Source: Pediococcus ethanolidurans (GTDB taxonomy: Bacteria; Bacillota; Bacilli; Lactobacillales; Lactobacillaceae). From it: a stretch of 64,000 bases of DNA. The DNA lies in contig NZ_JQBY01000010.1 in assembly GCF_001437405.1 (NCBI RefSeq), positions 23,636 to 87,635 on the forward strand, in the 5' to 3' direction. Shown here one piece after another: positions 27,703-35,825 of this stretch. A model generated the notes under the pieces. It was not told where the DNA came from and made no database searches. It saw only the letters and a program-made list of their open reading frames with translations. Each line of letters opens with the position of its first letter. Within the stretch, counting starts at the first letter, position 1. Position numbers and translations under genes: made by a program.

Positions 27703-27807
27703 TGTACCTTCTCCTAACCTTCAATTCATTCAGAACTTGATTCTACGGTATTTTCATTTAAAAAACAAAAATTTAAACCTAATTTTAAAAACTAGTTACG
27801 CTAAGAA

Positions 27808-28266
27808 TCACTTTAAAAGATTTTTGTGAAGCAACAACATATCCCGTAACTGTAACCCATTTTCAAAAATTGGCTTTGAATAATTATCTATAAAGAAGTC
27901 AGTTTTCACCGCAAAACAACGAAAATTCATTTTTTGGTAAAGATACAGTTGCACAAAACTGGTTGTACCGGTGCCAACAACCATTTCATGATAATTTCTT
28001 TGTGCGGCATACTCTGTCACAAAGTGAATTAGTTTTTGTGCATAACCTTGATGTTGATACTTTGGATCAATAGCCAAGTTTTTTAACTCAATTTTGAATT
28101 GATCTATTGGTGTTAGCACTATCAATCCAATCAAGTTCTCGCCTTCAAGCATTTCAAATCCAAAACTACTTTTCAAATACTGCTCAATTAAGTGACGATT
28201 AGGATCGGCTAATAAGAGCAATTGAAAATGAGCTTGCTCATACTTTTTTATTCGCGCAATTTTCAT
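27808..28266 (-). CDS. GNAT family N-acetyltransferase
   Basis: 152 residues with the acetyl-CoA-binding motif A region NLAIDPKYQHQGYAQKLI (Q-x-x-G-x-A) at about 70-88, preceded by a strand LIGLIVLTPI and followed by VQLYLYQKMNFRCFAVK. It transfers an acetyl group from acetyl-CoA to an unknown acceptor. GGAG six bases ahead of the ATG supports the start. It has its own promoter and lies upstream of the TetR gene, which may control it. Confidence 0.88.
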   Translation of the reverse strand: MKIARIKKYEQAHFQLLLLADPNRHLIEQYLKSSFGFEMLEGENLIGLIVLTPIDQFKIELKNLAIDPKYQHQGYAQKLIHFVTEYAAQRNYHEMVVGTGTTSFVQLYLYQKMNFRCFAVKTDFFIDNYSKPIFENGLQLRDMLLLHKNLLK

Positions 28267-28289
28267 GACTTTCTCCGTTATAAATTTCT

Positions 28290-28319
28290 TTTATAATGCT
28301 ATGCTTCCAAATAAATCAA
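28290..28319 (-). promoter_or_regulatory. Candidate promoter of the GNAT gene
   Basis: TTGATT (28319-28314), 18-base spacer, TATAAA (28295-28290) on the minus strand, about 24 bases before the ATG. Confidence 0.55.
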
Positions 28320-28528
28320 CAGCCATCATTTACGTTATTGTTTTTATTTTTTTCGCGTTCATTTTTTGCAAGTATAACCAAATTTTGTTCAAAATATTGC
28401 CAATTTACGGTGCTAACTTGATGTATAAAAAAACAAGAACGTTTTTATATCAACATTCTTGACCTGCATAAAATTCCTATTTAGTGCATCAAAAATGTGC
28501 ATAAACTCAAGTCTAAAATGAATATTTA

Positions 28529-28588
28529 AGAGGCTGGAAAAAAACTAGTCTTTAATCATAAATAAAGACTAGTTTTTTCCCAGCTTCT
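28529..28588. terminator. Long inverted repeat / bidirectional terminator
   Basis: GGCTGG-A-AAAAAACTAGTCTTTA pairs almost perfectly with its complement across a short loop (about 25 bp stem). The AGGCTGG/CCAGC ends resemble a terminator-like repeat common between genes of lactobacilli. It marks the left border of the accessory scar. Confidence 0.75.
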
Positions 28589-28594
28589 ACTTAT

Positions 28595-28846
28595 TTAAAT
28601 ATTCGTGTTTAATGGTTCGTGCTCTCCCGGTACCGCCGAAACGATCTCGTTAAGCGAAATATCCAGTAGTTTCGGATCATTTTTAGGCGGGGTAACCATG
28701 AAAATTACATCATCCCAACCATCTAATTGATTTTCAATTTCTTCAACATATAGTTTTCGTTGTGATTTGTCCTTCATGGTAAAAGTAACCCAGCGGTCAC
28801 GGAAATTATCCAAGATTTCTGGAAATGACATATTATGTGGATTCAT
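28595..28846 (-). CDS. Hypothetical protein in a mobile-element scar
   Basis: An 83-residue acidic protein that I do not recognise. It begins MNPHNMSFPEILDNFRDRW, has a basic segment KDKSQRKLYVEEIE, then VIFMVTPPKNDP and LDISLNEIVSAVPG; no signal peptide or membrane helix. Start at ATG 28846: AGGAAGG lies eight bases ahead; a GTG three codons earlier is less well placed. It lies between the long inverted repeat and the integrase remnant, so it is probably cargo of the decayed element rather than core. Function unknown. Confidence 0.6.
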   Translation of the reverse strand: MNPHNMSFPEILDNFRDRWVTFTMKDKSQRKLYVEEIENQLDGWDDVIFMVTPPKNDPKLLDISLNEIVSAVPGEHEPLNTNI

Positions 28847-28923
28847 GATTCTCACCTTCCTTTATTAAGATATGATGGCCTCATTGGTGTTATATGTGCA
28901 CCCTTACCATTACAGTAAGATAG

Positions 28924-29118
28924 TCAGCCATTCTTAGTTGGATACTTTTTACCAGTGACATCGGCCCACAATCCAATTACCGAATCGTGTTCAAATGCGA
29001 TTTGTTTCTTTGTGCTACTTTGCTTACTATAACCATATTGATCAATATTTAGTTCATTCCAATTATACGAAGAACCTTTTGGTTTAGCTTCTTTAGCTGT
29101 ATTATACAACGAATCAGG
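28924..29118 (-). pseudogene. Truncated ORF remnant at the integrase breakpoint
   Basis: About 65 codons remain, ending DVTGKKYPTKNG. The reading frame is open further right, but there it runs across integrase sequence in antisense, and no ribosome binding site is visible. It therefore looks like the 3' part of a gene whose 5' end was lost when it was joined to the integrase fragment near 29120. The Ser/Lys/Tyr-rich segment SYNWNELNIDQYGYSK is not one I can assign; an element-encoded protein is likely. Confidence 0.45.
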
Positions 29119-29124
29119 ATTACT

Positions 29125-30139
29125 TATGCAAATCAAGCAGAAATAGAAGTTAATAAAACTCCATTAGAGAAAAAATTAGAACAACCCTTTCATGCTTATT
29201 TCGACGATTGGTACACAACCTATCGTAAACCCAAGATTAGTGAGTCTTCACAAAGAGCTTATGTTCATACTGAAAATCAACTAGAAAAATATTTTAACGA
29301 TCGCTCAATTACCAAGATTTCAAGGAAAGATTATCAAGATTTTATTTCTAGCTACGGTAAAAATCATGCGCCAAAAACTGTAAAACGATTAAACAATCTG
29401 ATTAAGTCTTGTGTTGATAATGCTGTCTATGATGAGATCATCAAGAAAAATTTTACCAAGAATATTACTTTTGTGGCTAATAAAAGTAAAGTTCGTAACG
29501 TTGAGAATTTGAATGTTAAAGAAATTAAAAAGCTTATCAAATACACTTACAGTAAATTAAATTTAACCAAGATGAGTTACTACATGATTTTTACGGCCAT
29601 CTTAACTGGCGCTCGCCTTTCTGAAATTGCCGGGCTACAATGGGAAGATATTAATTTTACTTTCAAGATTATTTCAATTAGCAAGACTTATGATTATTTT
29701 CACCCTACTGAATTTAAGCCAACAAAAACCGAGTCATCAGTTCGTAAAATTAGAATCAATGATGAACTGGTTATGGTTTTAAAGAAATTGAAAAAAGCTA
29801 AAGGCGGAAAAAGTCGTGATCTGACCTTTGCAGGAAATAATGGATTAGTTCCTTCTTCCAATGCAGTAAACAAAGTCCTAAGAAGCTCTCTAAGCGTTTT
29901 AAACATAAACAAGATTATTATTAAGACATGCACACGTTGCTTATTTGCTCTCTCAAGGCGTAGATATCTATGCCATCTCAAAACGTCTGGGACATTCTAA
30001 TATTGGAGTTACCATGGAAGTCTATGCTTATCTGATTGAAGAATCGAAAAAGAAAAATGATGATAAGATTGTGCACTCTCTTGATAATTTATTTGTTGCA
30101 AAACTTGCTAAACCCAATAATACCAAGCAACAAATATAA
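29125..30139 (+). pseudogene. Tyrosine recombinase (phage-type integrase), truncated and frameshifted
   Basis: The reading starts without a start codon at YANQAEIEVNKT, equivalent to the end of the N-terminal arm-binding domain, so that domain is missing. The core-binding domain (YFDDWYTTYRKPKIS onward) and catalytic box I (TGARLSEIAGLQWEDI, with Arg) are intact. Near 29915-29926 the frame breaks: IIIKT continues in the first frame while LRHAHVAYLLSQGVDIYAISKRLGH resumes in another, the His-Asp before LRH being lost, consistent with a deletion of about eight bases. The catalytic Tyr region (TMEVYAYL) follows. A GTG inside (29473) can start only a fragment. No active recombinase can be made. 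Confidence 0.93.
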
Positions 30140-30143
30140 GGCG

Positions 30144-30193
30144 ATGTGTGCGCAATGTGTGCACCAAAGTTTTACTTTCTAGTGTTTTCTAGT
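30144..30193. repeat. Paired direct repeats beside the integrase remnant (possible arm-type sites)
   Basis: ATGTGTGC occurs at 30144-30151 and 30155-30162, and TTTCTAGT at 30176-30183 and 30186-30193, with 11- and 10-base periods. Short helically phased repeats between int and the tRNA are what integrase arm sites look like; this is inference. Confidence 0.45.
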
Positions 30194-30208
30194 ACTTTCT
30201 TGTGATAA

Positions 30209-30251
30209 CAAAAAATCAGAAACGCCGGTATAAAGGCATTCCTGATTTTTA
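30209..30251. terminator. Terminator between integrase remnant and tRNA-Arg
   Basis: AAAATCAG..AA.GCC pairs with GGC.TT..CTGATTTT, with T and A runs on both sides. Confidence 0.7.
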
Positions 30252-30275
30252 AAAAGTTCCTATATCGTACTAATA

Positions 30276-30349
30276 TGAACCGGGTGAGATTCGAACTCAC
30301 GACCGTCCGCTTAGAAGGCGGATGCTCTATCCAGCTGAGCTACCGGTCC
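30276..30349 (-). tRNA. tRNA-Arg (UCU)
   Basis: The acceptor stem GGACCGG/CCGGTTC, D-arm TAGCTCAGCTGGATAGAGC, anticodon arm CCGCC-TTCTAAG-CGG with anticodon TCT, and T-arm GTGAGTTCGAATCTCAC all fold. Discriminator A; CCA is not encoded. It reads AGA codons. Its 3' end faces the integrase remnant, making it the likely integration target. Confidence 0.95.
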
Positions 30350-30358
30350 GCGTTATTG

Positions 30359-30387
30359 ATTATAAGGTAAAAAAAAAAGTTCGTCAA
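30359..30387 (-). promoter_or_regulatory. tRNA-Arg promoter
   Basis: TTGACG (30387-30382), 17-base spacer, perfect TATAAT (30364-30359) on the minus strand, ten bases before the tRNA. Confidence 0.8.
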
Positions 30388-30531
30388 TACCGCATAAATT
30401 AATTCTCTATAAGTTAGTTCGTAATCTATTATTTAAATCTTCTTAAATTAGAGAAGTATTAAGTAAATGCTTTCATTATGGGCACTTTTTCGGTATTATA
30501 AGGATAGTAAGAATGAAGGAAGTTGAAAAAA

Positions 30532-31044
30532 ATGAAAAAGAAAGTTTACTGGCTAATTCCTTTTCTCATCCTAGGACTATTTTTAACCGGATGTAGTCGA
30601 AACAAGGTTTACGGGACGGTGGTAGTTAGCTCTAATAATTATAACCAAATACAAACCAACAAAAAATACGTCAATCAGTTACTTAAAGCATTAGAAAAAT
30701 TTGATTCTGAGAAACCAAAAACCGCTGAGAATATTTATTCAGCCGTTGATAAGTTAGATAAAGAAGCAAGTAAAAATATGAATAGTCAGGACAAAAAAGC
30801 ATTGCGTGATGTGCTCATTGATAATAATAAGAGCATAAAAAATATTATTAAAAATGCTTACCAAAATCATTATGGTTTCGATGATGACTTATCCGGATCG
30901 ATTAGTACCGAATTTTACAAAGCTATTCATTTAACCGTAAAACCAATTACCAAACAAACTGCTAATCGGAAAAAAATTTATAATGAATTCATTAAAGAAA
31001 CTAAGGCTCAACAAAAATTAAATAATGTGGGTAATACTCAGTAG
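30532..31044 (+). CDS. Small lipoprotein of unknown function
   Basis: 170 residues. The signal peptide has basic MKKK, a hydrophobic core and lipobox FLTGC with Cys21 as the lipidated residue, so the protein is anchored outside the membrane. The mature part is Lys/Asn-rich and mostly helical (VNQLLKALEKFDSEKPKTAENIY region), without any motif I can assign. Start chosen at ATG 30532 with GGAAG nine bases ahead; an in-frame TTG three codons earlier lies in the ribosome site. It lies alone between tRNA-Arg and a terminator. Confidence 0.85.
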   Translation: MKKKVYWLIPFLILGLFLTGCSRNKVYGTVVVSSNNYNQIQTNKKYVNQLLKALEKFDSEKPKTAENIYSAVDKLDKEASKNMNSQDKKALRDVLIDNNKSIKNIIKNAYQNHYGFDDDLSGSISTEFYKAIHLTVKPITKQTANRKKIYNEFIKETKAQQKLNNVGNTQ

Positions 31045-31053
31045 ATAATCATC

Positions 31054-31083
31054 AAAGTTCGAGAAATTCTCGGGCTTTTTTAT
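31054..31083 (+). terminator. Terminator after the lipoprotein gene
   Basis: AAAG.TCGAGAA-loop-TTCTCG.GCTTTTTT: CGAGA/TCTCG core stem followed by a T run. Confidence 0.75.
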
Positions 31084-31133
31084 TTTAATCTTTACACTAA
31101 AAAAGTAGTTTCAACGAATTATGAGCATATTTG

Positions 31134-31162
31134 TTGAAACATTCCCGTAACATTGCCATAAT
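31134..31162 (+). promoter_or_regulatory. Promoter of the 42-residue membrane peptide gene
   Basis: TTGAAA (31134-31139), 17-base spacer, CATAAT (31157-31162). Confidence 0.65.
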
Positions 31163-31194
31163 GAAAATGTAAAATTTGATTGGAGGCGTTTTTT

Positions 31195-31323
31195 ATGGGA
31201 CCATTGATGATCATTCTTATTATTCTTATTTTCGCAGTTGGTGTTCAAGTGATAAATGACTGGGATTCTTTGTTTCCACAGTCTCAAACACGTTCAGAAC
31301 ATAAAACACTCAAGAATAATTAA
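31195..31323 (+). CDS. Small membrane peptide, 42 residues
   Basis: The ORF starts MGPLMIILIILIFAVGVQV, one membrane helix at about residues 3-20, and ends in a polar tail with DWDSLFPQSQTRSEHK. GGAGG lies nine bases before the ATG, there is a near-consensus promoter 33 bases upstream and a strong terminator downstream, so it forms a complete monocistronic unit. The sequence shows no antisense RNA partner that would point to a type I toxin. Function unknown. Confidence 0.75.
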   Translation: MGPLMIILIILIFAVGVQVINDWDSLFPQSQTRSEHKTLKNN

Positions 31324-31354
31324 CTAGATAATTGTTAAAAACTTATTTATTCAT

Positions 31355-31397
31355 ACAAAAAAAGGAAGTTCACTAATCAGTGACCTCCTTTTTTGTC
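31355..31397. terminator. Bidirectional terminator, membrane peptide / dUTPase operon
   Basis: ACAAAAAAAGGA..TCACT pairs with AGTGA..TCCTTTTTTGT around a 4-base loop; T runs occur on both strands. Confidence 0.88.
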
Positions 31398-31406
31398 TAT
31401 CTGTTA

Positions 31407-31949
31407 TTAATAGTTATTTTCTTGTCTTTGATAATTAATTTTATTTTTTTGGTAAAATGCCTCTTCAATTTCCGCTGGTGAAAAACCAAATCCCACCATT
31501 CCTAATTTTAAATATAGGTGCCATGCGTGCCGGAAATTATCAGGTCGATTACTAACCGAACTGCTGAAAAGCATCGATTTGATTGCTAAATAAGTATCAG
31601 TTAGATTTAATTTACTGTCACTAGTCTCTAACTTCTTAAATTGTTCCGAAGTTAAATCAACATTCTCCACCCATTGCTTTTGACTGGCAAAGAGTAAAAA
31701 GAAATCAATGGCATCAACGTATTCAACCAGTAATGTTTCACGAACCGTTTTTCCTTCGTCGTTTTTCCCCTTATGCTCTTTCCAAACCTTAAACCACTCA
31801 GAAGTATTAGCAACCTCAGAAAGCTCCACATCCAAAGAGAGCAATGTATTTTTAATTCGTTCTGGCCAGTTTAACGTTAATTCTTTTTCCGCAGCAATAC
31901 TTCTATCCAGTTGAATAGATGACTGCAACATTTTAGGAATATTTAACAA
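31407..31949 (-). CDS. MazG-superfamily dimeric dUTPase-like protein
   Basis: About 180 residues. The all-alpha dUTPase (dUTPase_2) pattern is visible: VELSEVANTSEWFKVWK with the metal-binding glutamates, then LLVEYVDAIDFFLLFA, which supplies the E-x-x-D pair, and the C-terminal KNKINYQRQENNY that matches the family's KN-x-x-N-x-x-RQ ending. Such enzymes hydrolyse dUTP (and dUDP) to dUMP, keeping uracil out of DNA. The start is uncertain: TTG 31949 has AGGTG six bases ahead, GTG 31958 has none. Last gene of a three-gene operon with two unknown proteins. Confidence 0.8.
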   Translation of the reverse strand: MLNIPKMLQSSIQLDRSIAAEKELTLNWPERIKNTLLSLDVELSEVANTSEWFKVWKEHKGKNDEGKTVRETLLVEYVDAIDFFLLFASQKQWVENVDLTSEQFKKLETSDSKLNLTDTYLAIKSMLFSSSVSNRPDNFRHAWHLYLKLGMVGFGFSPAEIEEAFYQKNKINYQRQENNY

Positions 31950-31964
31950 TTTTTTCACCTACGT

Positions 31965-32906
31965 CTATGACATTTTTGAGCCAATTTGTAATTCATCTAG
32001 ATTATCCAAGAACCATTTTTTTAAGAAAGCAAATTGATTGAAAATTTCAAAAAGAGAATATTTTTCTTCAGGATCCTGAACAGTGATTACCCAGTGGCCA
32101 CTACCATCCGCATTAATCTCTTTATATAAACTGAAAATAATCTGATTGCCGAGATCTAAAAAAGCACCTTGAACTGTATCCATGTTCTGTAACATTAAAT
32201 TATTATCAGCTGTAGCCACAAACAATTTGTCCATAATCTGTTCGGATAATTCGGAATTAGCAAGAACATACTTTTTAGAATTTGATGCATCTAACATATT
32301 GAAGTCAACACTAAAGCCAAAATCAGCAACTAAATACTTACCAAATTGAATAAACAAGTCAACCGCATTTGTCACAGCTTCATTATCGGATTTGCCACTC
32401 CACTCTGTAATAAAAAGCTTAGTAATTGTATCCGAATTAAAGTACATGGCCTTCTCTTTCAAATTCAAAGAAAAGATAACTTGGTGACTGTTTTGTTCCA
32501 CATAAAAAGCGCCATCCTGATTTTCTCGTTGTTCAAAATGGAATTCTTCAGAGTCATCTATATTTGGAAAAGTTTGAAAAAGTGTATCTGCTTTCAGATT
32601 GTCCTCACGAGAATGTAACACCGCATCTTTATTATTGTGCAACTCTAATAATCGACTCATAAAAATGAGGTAGTAATCGTTAGCATCATATTTATGCGGG
32701 TATACCACATAGTCAGTATCCATTTGAAAGTCAAACAACGCCGTTGAGGCAGCTAAGAGCTCACCTGCATCTTTGGTATCAGTTAATTGATCAAATAACT
32801 TTGTAAACTCAATGCCATGTTGAATTCCAGCTTTTAGTGATTCACTATATGCAACTAAACGCCCATTTGTGGTCAGACTTGAAGGATTTAAAGATTCATT
32901 ACTCAT
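31965..32906 (-). CDS. Unknown protein of the dUTPase operon
   Basis: 313 residues, acidic, no signal peptide or membrane helix, rich in Phe/Asp/Asn. I do not recognise it. Alternating strands and helices appear in two similar-looking halves: one around MDTDYVVYPHKYDANDYYLIF and the second around VIFSLNLKEKAMYFNSDTIT and IIFSLYKEINADGSGHWVIT; a repeated fold is possible but unproven. Start at ATG 32906, overlapping the upstream stop by eight bases, so translation is coupled. Seven bases or fewer separate it from the dUTPase-like gene. Confidence 0.8.
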   Translation of the reverse strand: MSNESLNPSSLTTNGRLVAYSESLKAGIQHGIEFTKLFDQLTDTKDAGELLAASTALFDFQMDTDYVVYPHKYDANDYYLIFMSRLLELHNNKDAVLHSREDNLKADTLFQTFPNIDDSEEFHFEQRENQDGAFYVEQNSHQVIFSLNLKEKAMYFNSDTITKLFITEWSGKSDNEAVTNAVDLFIQFGKYLVADFGFSVDFNMLDASNSKKYVLANSELSEQIMDKLFVATADNNLMLQNMDTVQGAFLDLGNQIIFSLYKEINADGSGHWVITVQDPEEKYSLFEIFNQFAFLKKWFLDNLDELQIGSKMS

Positions 32907-33777
32907 CAGCACGCACCTTTGCCTTTCCGATCAAGCTTGTTAGATAGTCAGAATATAATTTTTTAGAATGATTTGTAAAGGATTCAAAGCTTCCAAAAGC
33001 CTGTTTGATTGCTTGTTTTTCATAACTCAAGATTGTATCCTCTTTTGAAAGAGCCAAAATACGATCCTCATTATTCTTCATAGTATCGCGAGCATCCATA
33101 GCTTTTTGATCTTCTTCAGTTAACTTAGTTAGTTCATCCTTGAGTGCCTGACGTTCTTCCTTAACCTTACCGCTCTCCCAAAAAGAGCTGTTTGAACTAG
33201 TATCTTGTAATTGGTCACGTAATTGTGCCTTGCGTGAATCACGTTGGTCCTGATTAGTAAGTAACGTTTGTAACTGTTTATTTTCTTCTGATATTTTGGC
33301 AATCTCTTCTGTATTTAAATGCTTATTATTGGCATCTAATTGGAAGGTCCCCGCTAATTTTTGATATTCATCTTTATCAAATTGAAACTCTAGATTTAAA
33401 ACATCTAAATAGCCAAATTCACGACGATCCCACCAGTTACCAAACAAAATTTTAAACTCACCTTCTGCTACTTCTCGGTAGTAAAAGAAGGGATAAATTT
33501 CAGCCAGATAATCAATTAGCTGGTAACTCAAATAATGTGCTATTTGGCTTCTAACATCATCTACTAAACTAAAATAACCGCTCTTAGTTGCTTCAGTTGC
33601 ACTCGAAATTTCAGTATGATAACGTTCAGGATCTAACAATTCATATGTCATTCGATCATTTTGTTGATCAACAGCACCCTGTAACGCATTTAAATACGCG
33701 ATTTTGCCTGAAAGACTCTGCTTTAATTTTGCATTTGGTTGCTCTTGAGATTCAGTCGTGTTTTTTTCATCACTCAT
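32899..33777 (-). CDS. Unknown protein with a coiled-coil segment, first gene of the dUTPase operon
   Basis: 292 residues, acidic. The N-terminal part (about 1-140) contains aromatic-rich YPFFYYREVAEGEFKILFG and NWWDRREFGYLDVL; the middle (about 150-230) is a Glu/Lys/Gln-rich coiled coil (EENKQLQTLL, KEERQALKDELTKL); the end is helical and basic. Coiled coils of this type make database names such as SbcC-like unreliable, and no Walker motif is present. Function unknown. ATG at 33777 with GGAG upstream. Confidence 0.8.
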   Translation of the reverse strand: MSDEKNTTESQEQPNAKLKQSLSGKIAYLNALQGAVDQQNDRMTYELLDPERYHTEISSATEATKSGYFSLVDDVRSQIAHYLSYQLIDYLAEIYPFFYYREVAEGEFKILFGNWWDRREFGYLDVLNLEFQFDKDEYQKLAGTFQLDANNKHLNTEEIAKISEENKQLQTLLTNQDQRDSRKAQLRDQLQDTSSNSSFWESGKVKEERQALKDELTKLTEEDQKAMDARDTMKNNEDRILALSKEDTILSYEKQAIKQAFGSFESFTNHSKKLYSDYLTSLIGKAKVRADE

Positions 33778-33945
33778 GTGTATCGCTCCTATTTTTGTAA
33801 GTTTAACCTACGTATTGATTATCTCTAATGTAACAAATATCTGAGCAATCAACAAAGGATTTTTCTTATTCCTTACTAAATTTTAACAGATTAATCAAGT
33901 CATGACTTAAAAAGGTGGCAAACTCCCAACAAAATATAGTAAAAA

Positions 33946-33999
33946 ACAAAAAAACGATTAATTACCGAGTCAAAAATGGCCATCGTAATTAATCGTTAA
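33946..33999 (-). terminator. glnA terminator
   Basis: AACGATTAATTAC pairs with GTAATTAATCGTT (13 bp), followed by seven Ts on the minus strand. Confidence 0.9.
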
Positions 34000-34012
34000 A
34001 ATAAAAATTAAT

Positions 34013-35356
34013 TTAATATTGTTCTAAATATTGATCTCGTTCCCACTGGGTAACTTCTTGACGATATGAAGCCCATTCTAGTCGTTTTGCTTCCAAAAAG
34101 CTTTGATAAATATGAGAACCTAACGCCTTTTCCATCACCTTGTCAGCCTCAAACGCTTTTAAGGCGTTGTGCAAAGTTGACGGCAAATCATCAATATGAT
34201 TATCCTTACGTTCTTTTTCGTCCATTCGGTAGATATTACGATCAATTGACTTAGGTGGTTCAATCTTATTACGAATACCATCTAAACCAGCCTCTAGTAC
34301 AGTCGCAATTGCGAGATATGGGTTTGCACTAGGATCCACACTGCGCAATTCAAGGCGTGTTGATAAGCCTCTACTGCTTGGTACTCGAATTAGTGGTGAA
34401 CGGTTGCTTCCTGACCATGCCACATAAACTGGGGCTTCAAAACCAGGTACTAATCGTTTATAGGAGTTAACAATTGGATCACAGACAGCGGTAAAACTAC
34501 GCGCATGCTTTAATAATCCACCCAAGAACCAGTAAGCTTCCTGTGAAAGCTGAAGTTCATTTTTTTCATCATAAAAAGCATTACCCTTATTATGGAACAG
34601 CGACATGTTTAAGTGCATCCCTGAACCATTAATGCCATCGAGTGGCTTTGGCATAAAGGTAGCATGTAGATTATATTTGCGTGCTACTGTTTTAACAACA
34701 AGTTTGAACGTTTGAATATTGTCTGCTGCTGATAAGGCGTCCGCATATTTAAAATCAATTTCATGTTGACCAGGAGCAACTTCATGATGAGATGCTTCCA
34801 CATCAAAGCCCATATTTTCAAGTTCTAGAACAATATCCCGGCGACAATTCTCACCAAGATCCATTGGTGCTAAATCAAAATAGCTACCCTTATCATTCAA
34901 ATTAGTTGTTGGTTTACCAGTTTCAGGATCTAATTTGAACAAGAAAAATTCTGGTTCTGGTCCAATGTTAAAGTCTGTATAGCCAGCTTCACGCATTTCT
35001 TTCAATACTCGAATTAAATTATTTCGTGGATCACCCTCAAATGGTTTTCCATCAGGTGTATAAACTTCACAAATTACACGAGCAATTTTGCCGTGTTCGT
35101 TTCCCCATGGAAATACCATCCAGGTTGATAAATCAGGATAAAGATACATGTCACTTTCTTCAATACGCACAAATCCATCAATTGAAGAGCCATCAAACAT
35201 TAATTTGTTATCCAATAATTTTTCTAGTTGGCTAACTGGCACCTCAACGTTTTTAATAATTCCAAATAAATCGGTAAACATCAATCTTAAAAATCGAACA
35301 TTTTCCTCTTTTGCCATTTTGCGAATTTCATCTTTGGTGAATTGTTGCTTTGCCAT
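34013..35356 (-). CDS. glnA: Glutamine synthetase, type I
   Basis: 447 residues. Motifs in order: [20 protein letters not shown] with the feedback-relevant Arg, [29 protein letters not shown] and LDGIRNK. It makes glutamine from glutamate and ammonia. The 447-residue length and absence of an adenylylation loop fit the Gram-positive GS I-alpha type, which is inhibited by glutamine and then acts on GlnR. It follows glnR by 17 bases and shares its promoter. Confidence 0.97.
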   Translation of the reverse strand: MAKQQFTKDEIRKMAKEENVRFLRLMFTDLFGIIKNVEVPVSQLEKLLDNKLMFDGSSIDGFVRIEESDMYLYPDLSTWMVFPWGNEHGKIARVICEVYTPDGKPFEGDPRNNLIRVLKEMREAGYTDFNIGPEPEFFLFKLDPETGKPTTNLNDKGSYFDLAPMDLGENCRRDIVLELENMGFDVEASHHEVAPGQHEIDFKYADALSAADNIQTFKLVVKTVARKYNLHATFMPKPLDGINGSGMHLNMSLFHNKGNAFYDEKNELQLSQEAYWFLGGLLKHARSFTAVCDPIVNSYKRLVPGFEAPVYVAWSGSNRSPLIRVPSSRGLSTRLELRSVDPSANPYLAIATVLEAGLDGIRNKIEPPKSIDRNIYRMDEKERKDNHIDDLPSTLHNALKAFEADKVMEKALGSHIYQSFLEAKRLEWASYRQEVTQWERDQYLEQY

Positions 35357-35373
35357 GTATATCGCTCCTATTC

Positions 35374-35769
35374 TTATTTTTTGGAAAGGTCATCAGATGG
35401 AAAACTTGAGCTGTGCCAATGCTTTAGACCAGCAATTGATAAAAATTCATTATGCAATGCATGACGCACATCTTCATCGGTTACTGGTTTTTCCAAATCC
35501 TTATGTTCTTTTTCTTGCCGCTTAGCCTGCTTTTCATAAACTCGCTTGATTTCTGTCATATTAAAACCTTCGTCAAGATAGTCTTTAATTTCAAGCAGAC
35601 GATCAACATCAATTAATGAAAATTGACGACGATTGCCAGCGTTACGTGCTGGTTTGATTAATCCTTGCGTTTCATAATATCGGATTTGTCGTGCACTCAA
35701 AGTCGTCAGTTTCATTACTGTTCCAATTGGTAAAACTGCTCGTGATCGTTGGAGTTGTTTTTCCATCAT
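35374..35769 (-). CDS. glnR: Nitrogen-responsive repressor GlnR
   Basis: 131 residues of the MerR family. The helix-turn-helix region contains [22 protein letters not shown] and [15 protein letters not shown]; the C-terminal tail (about 100-131) corresponds to the region that in Bacillus is contacted by feedback-inhibited glutamine synthetase. It represses its own operon and other nitrogen genes when glutamine is plentiful. A GlnR box lies upstream of the -35. GGAGGGG precedes the ATG. Confidence 0.95.
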   Translation of the reverse strand: MMEKQLQRSRAVLPIGTVMKLTTLSARQIRYYETQGLIKPARNAGNRRQFSLIDVDRLLEIKDYLDEGFNMTEIKRVYEKQAKRQEKEHKDLEKPVTDEDVRHALHNEFLSIAGLKHWHSSSFPSDDLSKK

Positions 35770-35796
35770 GACACCCCTCCTTTCAAAAACAACCCC

Positions 35797-35825
35797 ATTT
35801 TATCAATGCCCTCAGTTAAAGTCAA
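35797..35825 (-). promoter_or_regulatory. glnRA promoter
   Basis: TTGACT (35825-35820), 17-base spacer, TAAAAT (35802-35797) on the minus strand. Confidence 0.8.

Noticed and set aside
28265..28462. Plus-strand ORF of 65 codons with a hydrophobic segment beside the GNAT gene
   Set aside because: Its start overlaps the GNAT promoter and start codon, no Shine-Dalgarno precedes any of its ATGs, and codon use is AT-run driven.
29473..30000. Integrase fragment taken as a functional gene from GTG 29473
   Set aside because: Homology extends well upstream without a start, and the frame breaks before the catalytic HxxR box.
28500..30275. A second copy of the tRNA-Arg 3' end as an att repeat
   Set aside because: I searched by eye for the GAACCGGGTGAG core left of the tRNA and found none; the other att half may be lost.
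31195..31323. Type I toxin interpretation of the 42-residue peptide
   Set aside because: No convergent or antisense promoter-hairpin unit overlapping its mRNA is visible.
32899..33777. SbcC or SMC-like assignment of the coiled-coil protein
   Set aside because: There is no Walker A, signature or Walker B motif; only the coiled coil would resemble SbcC.
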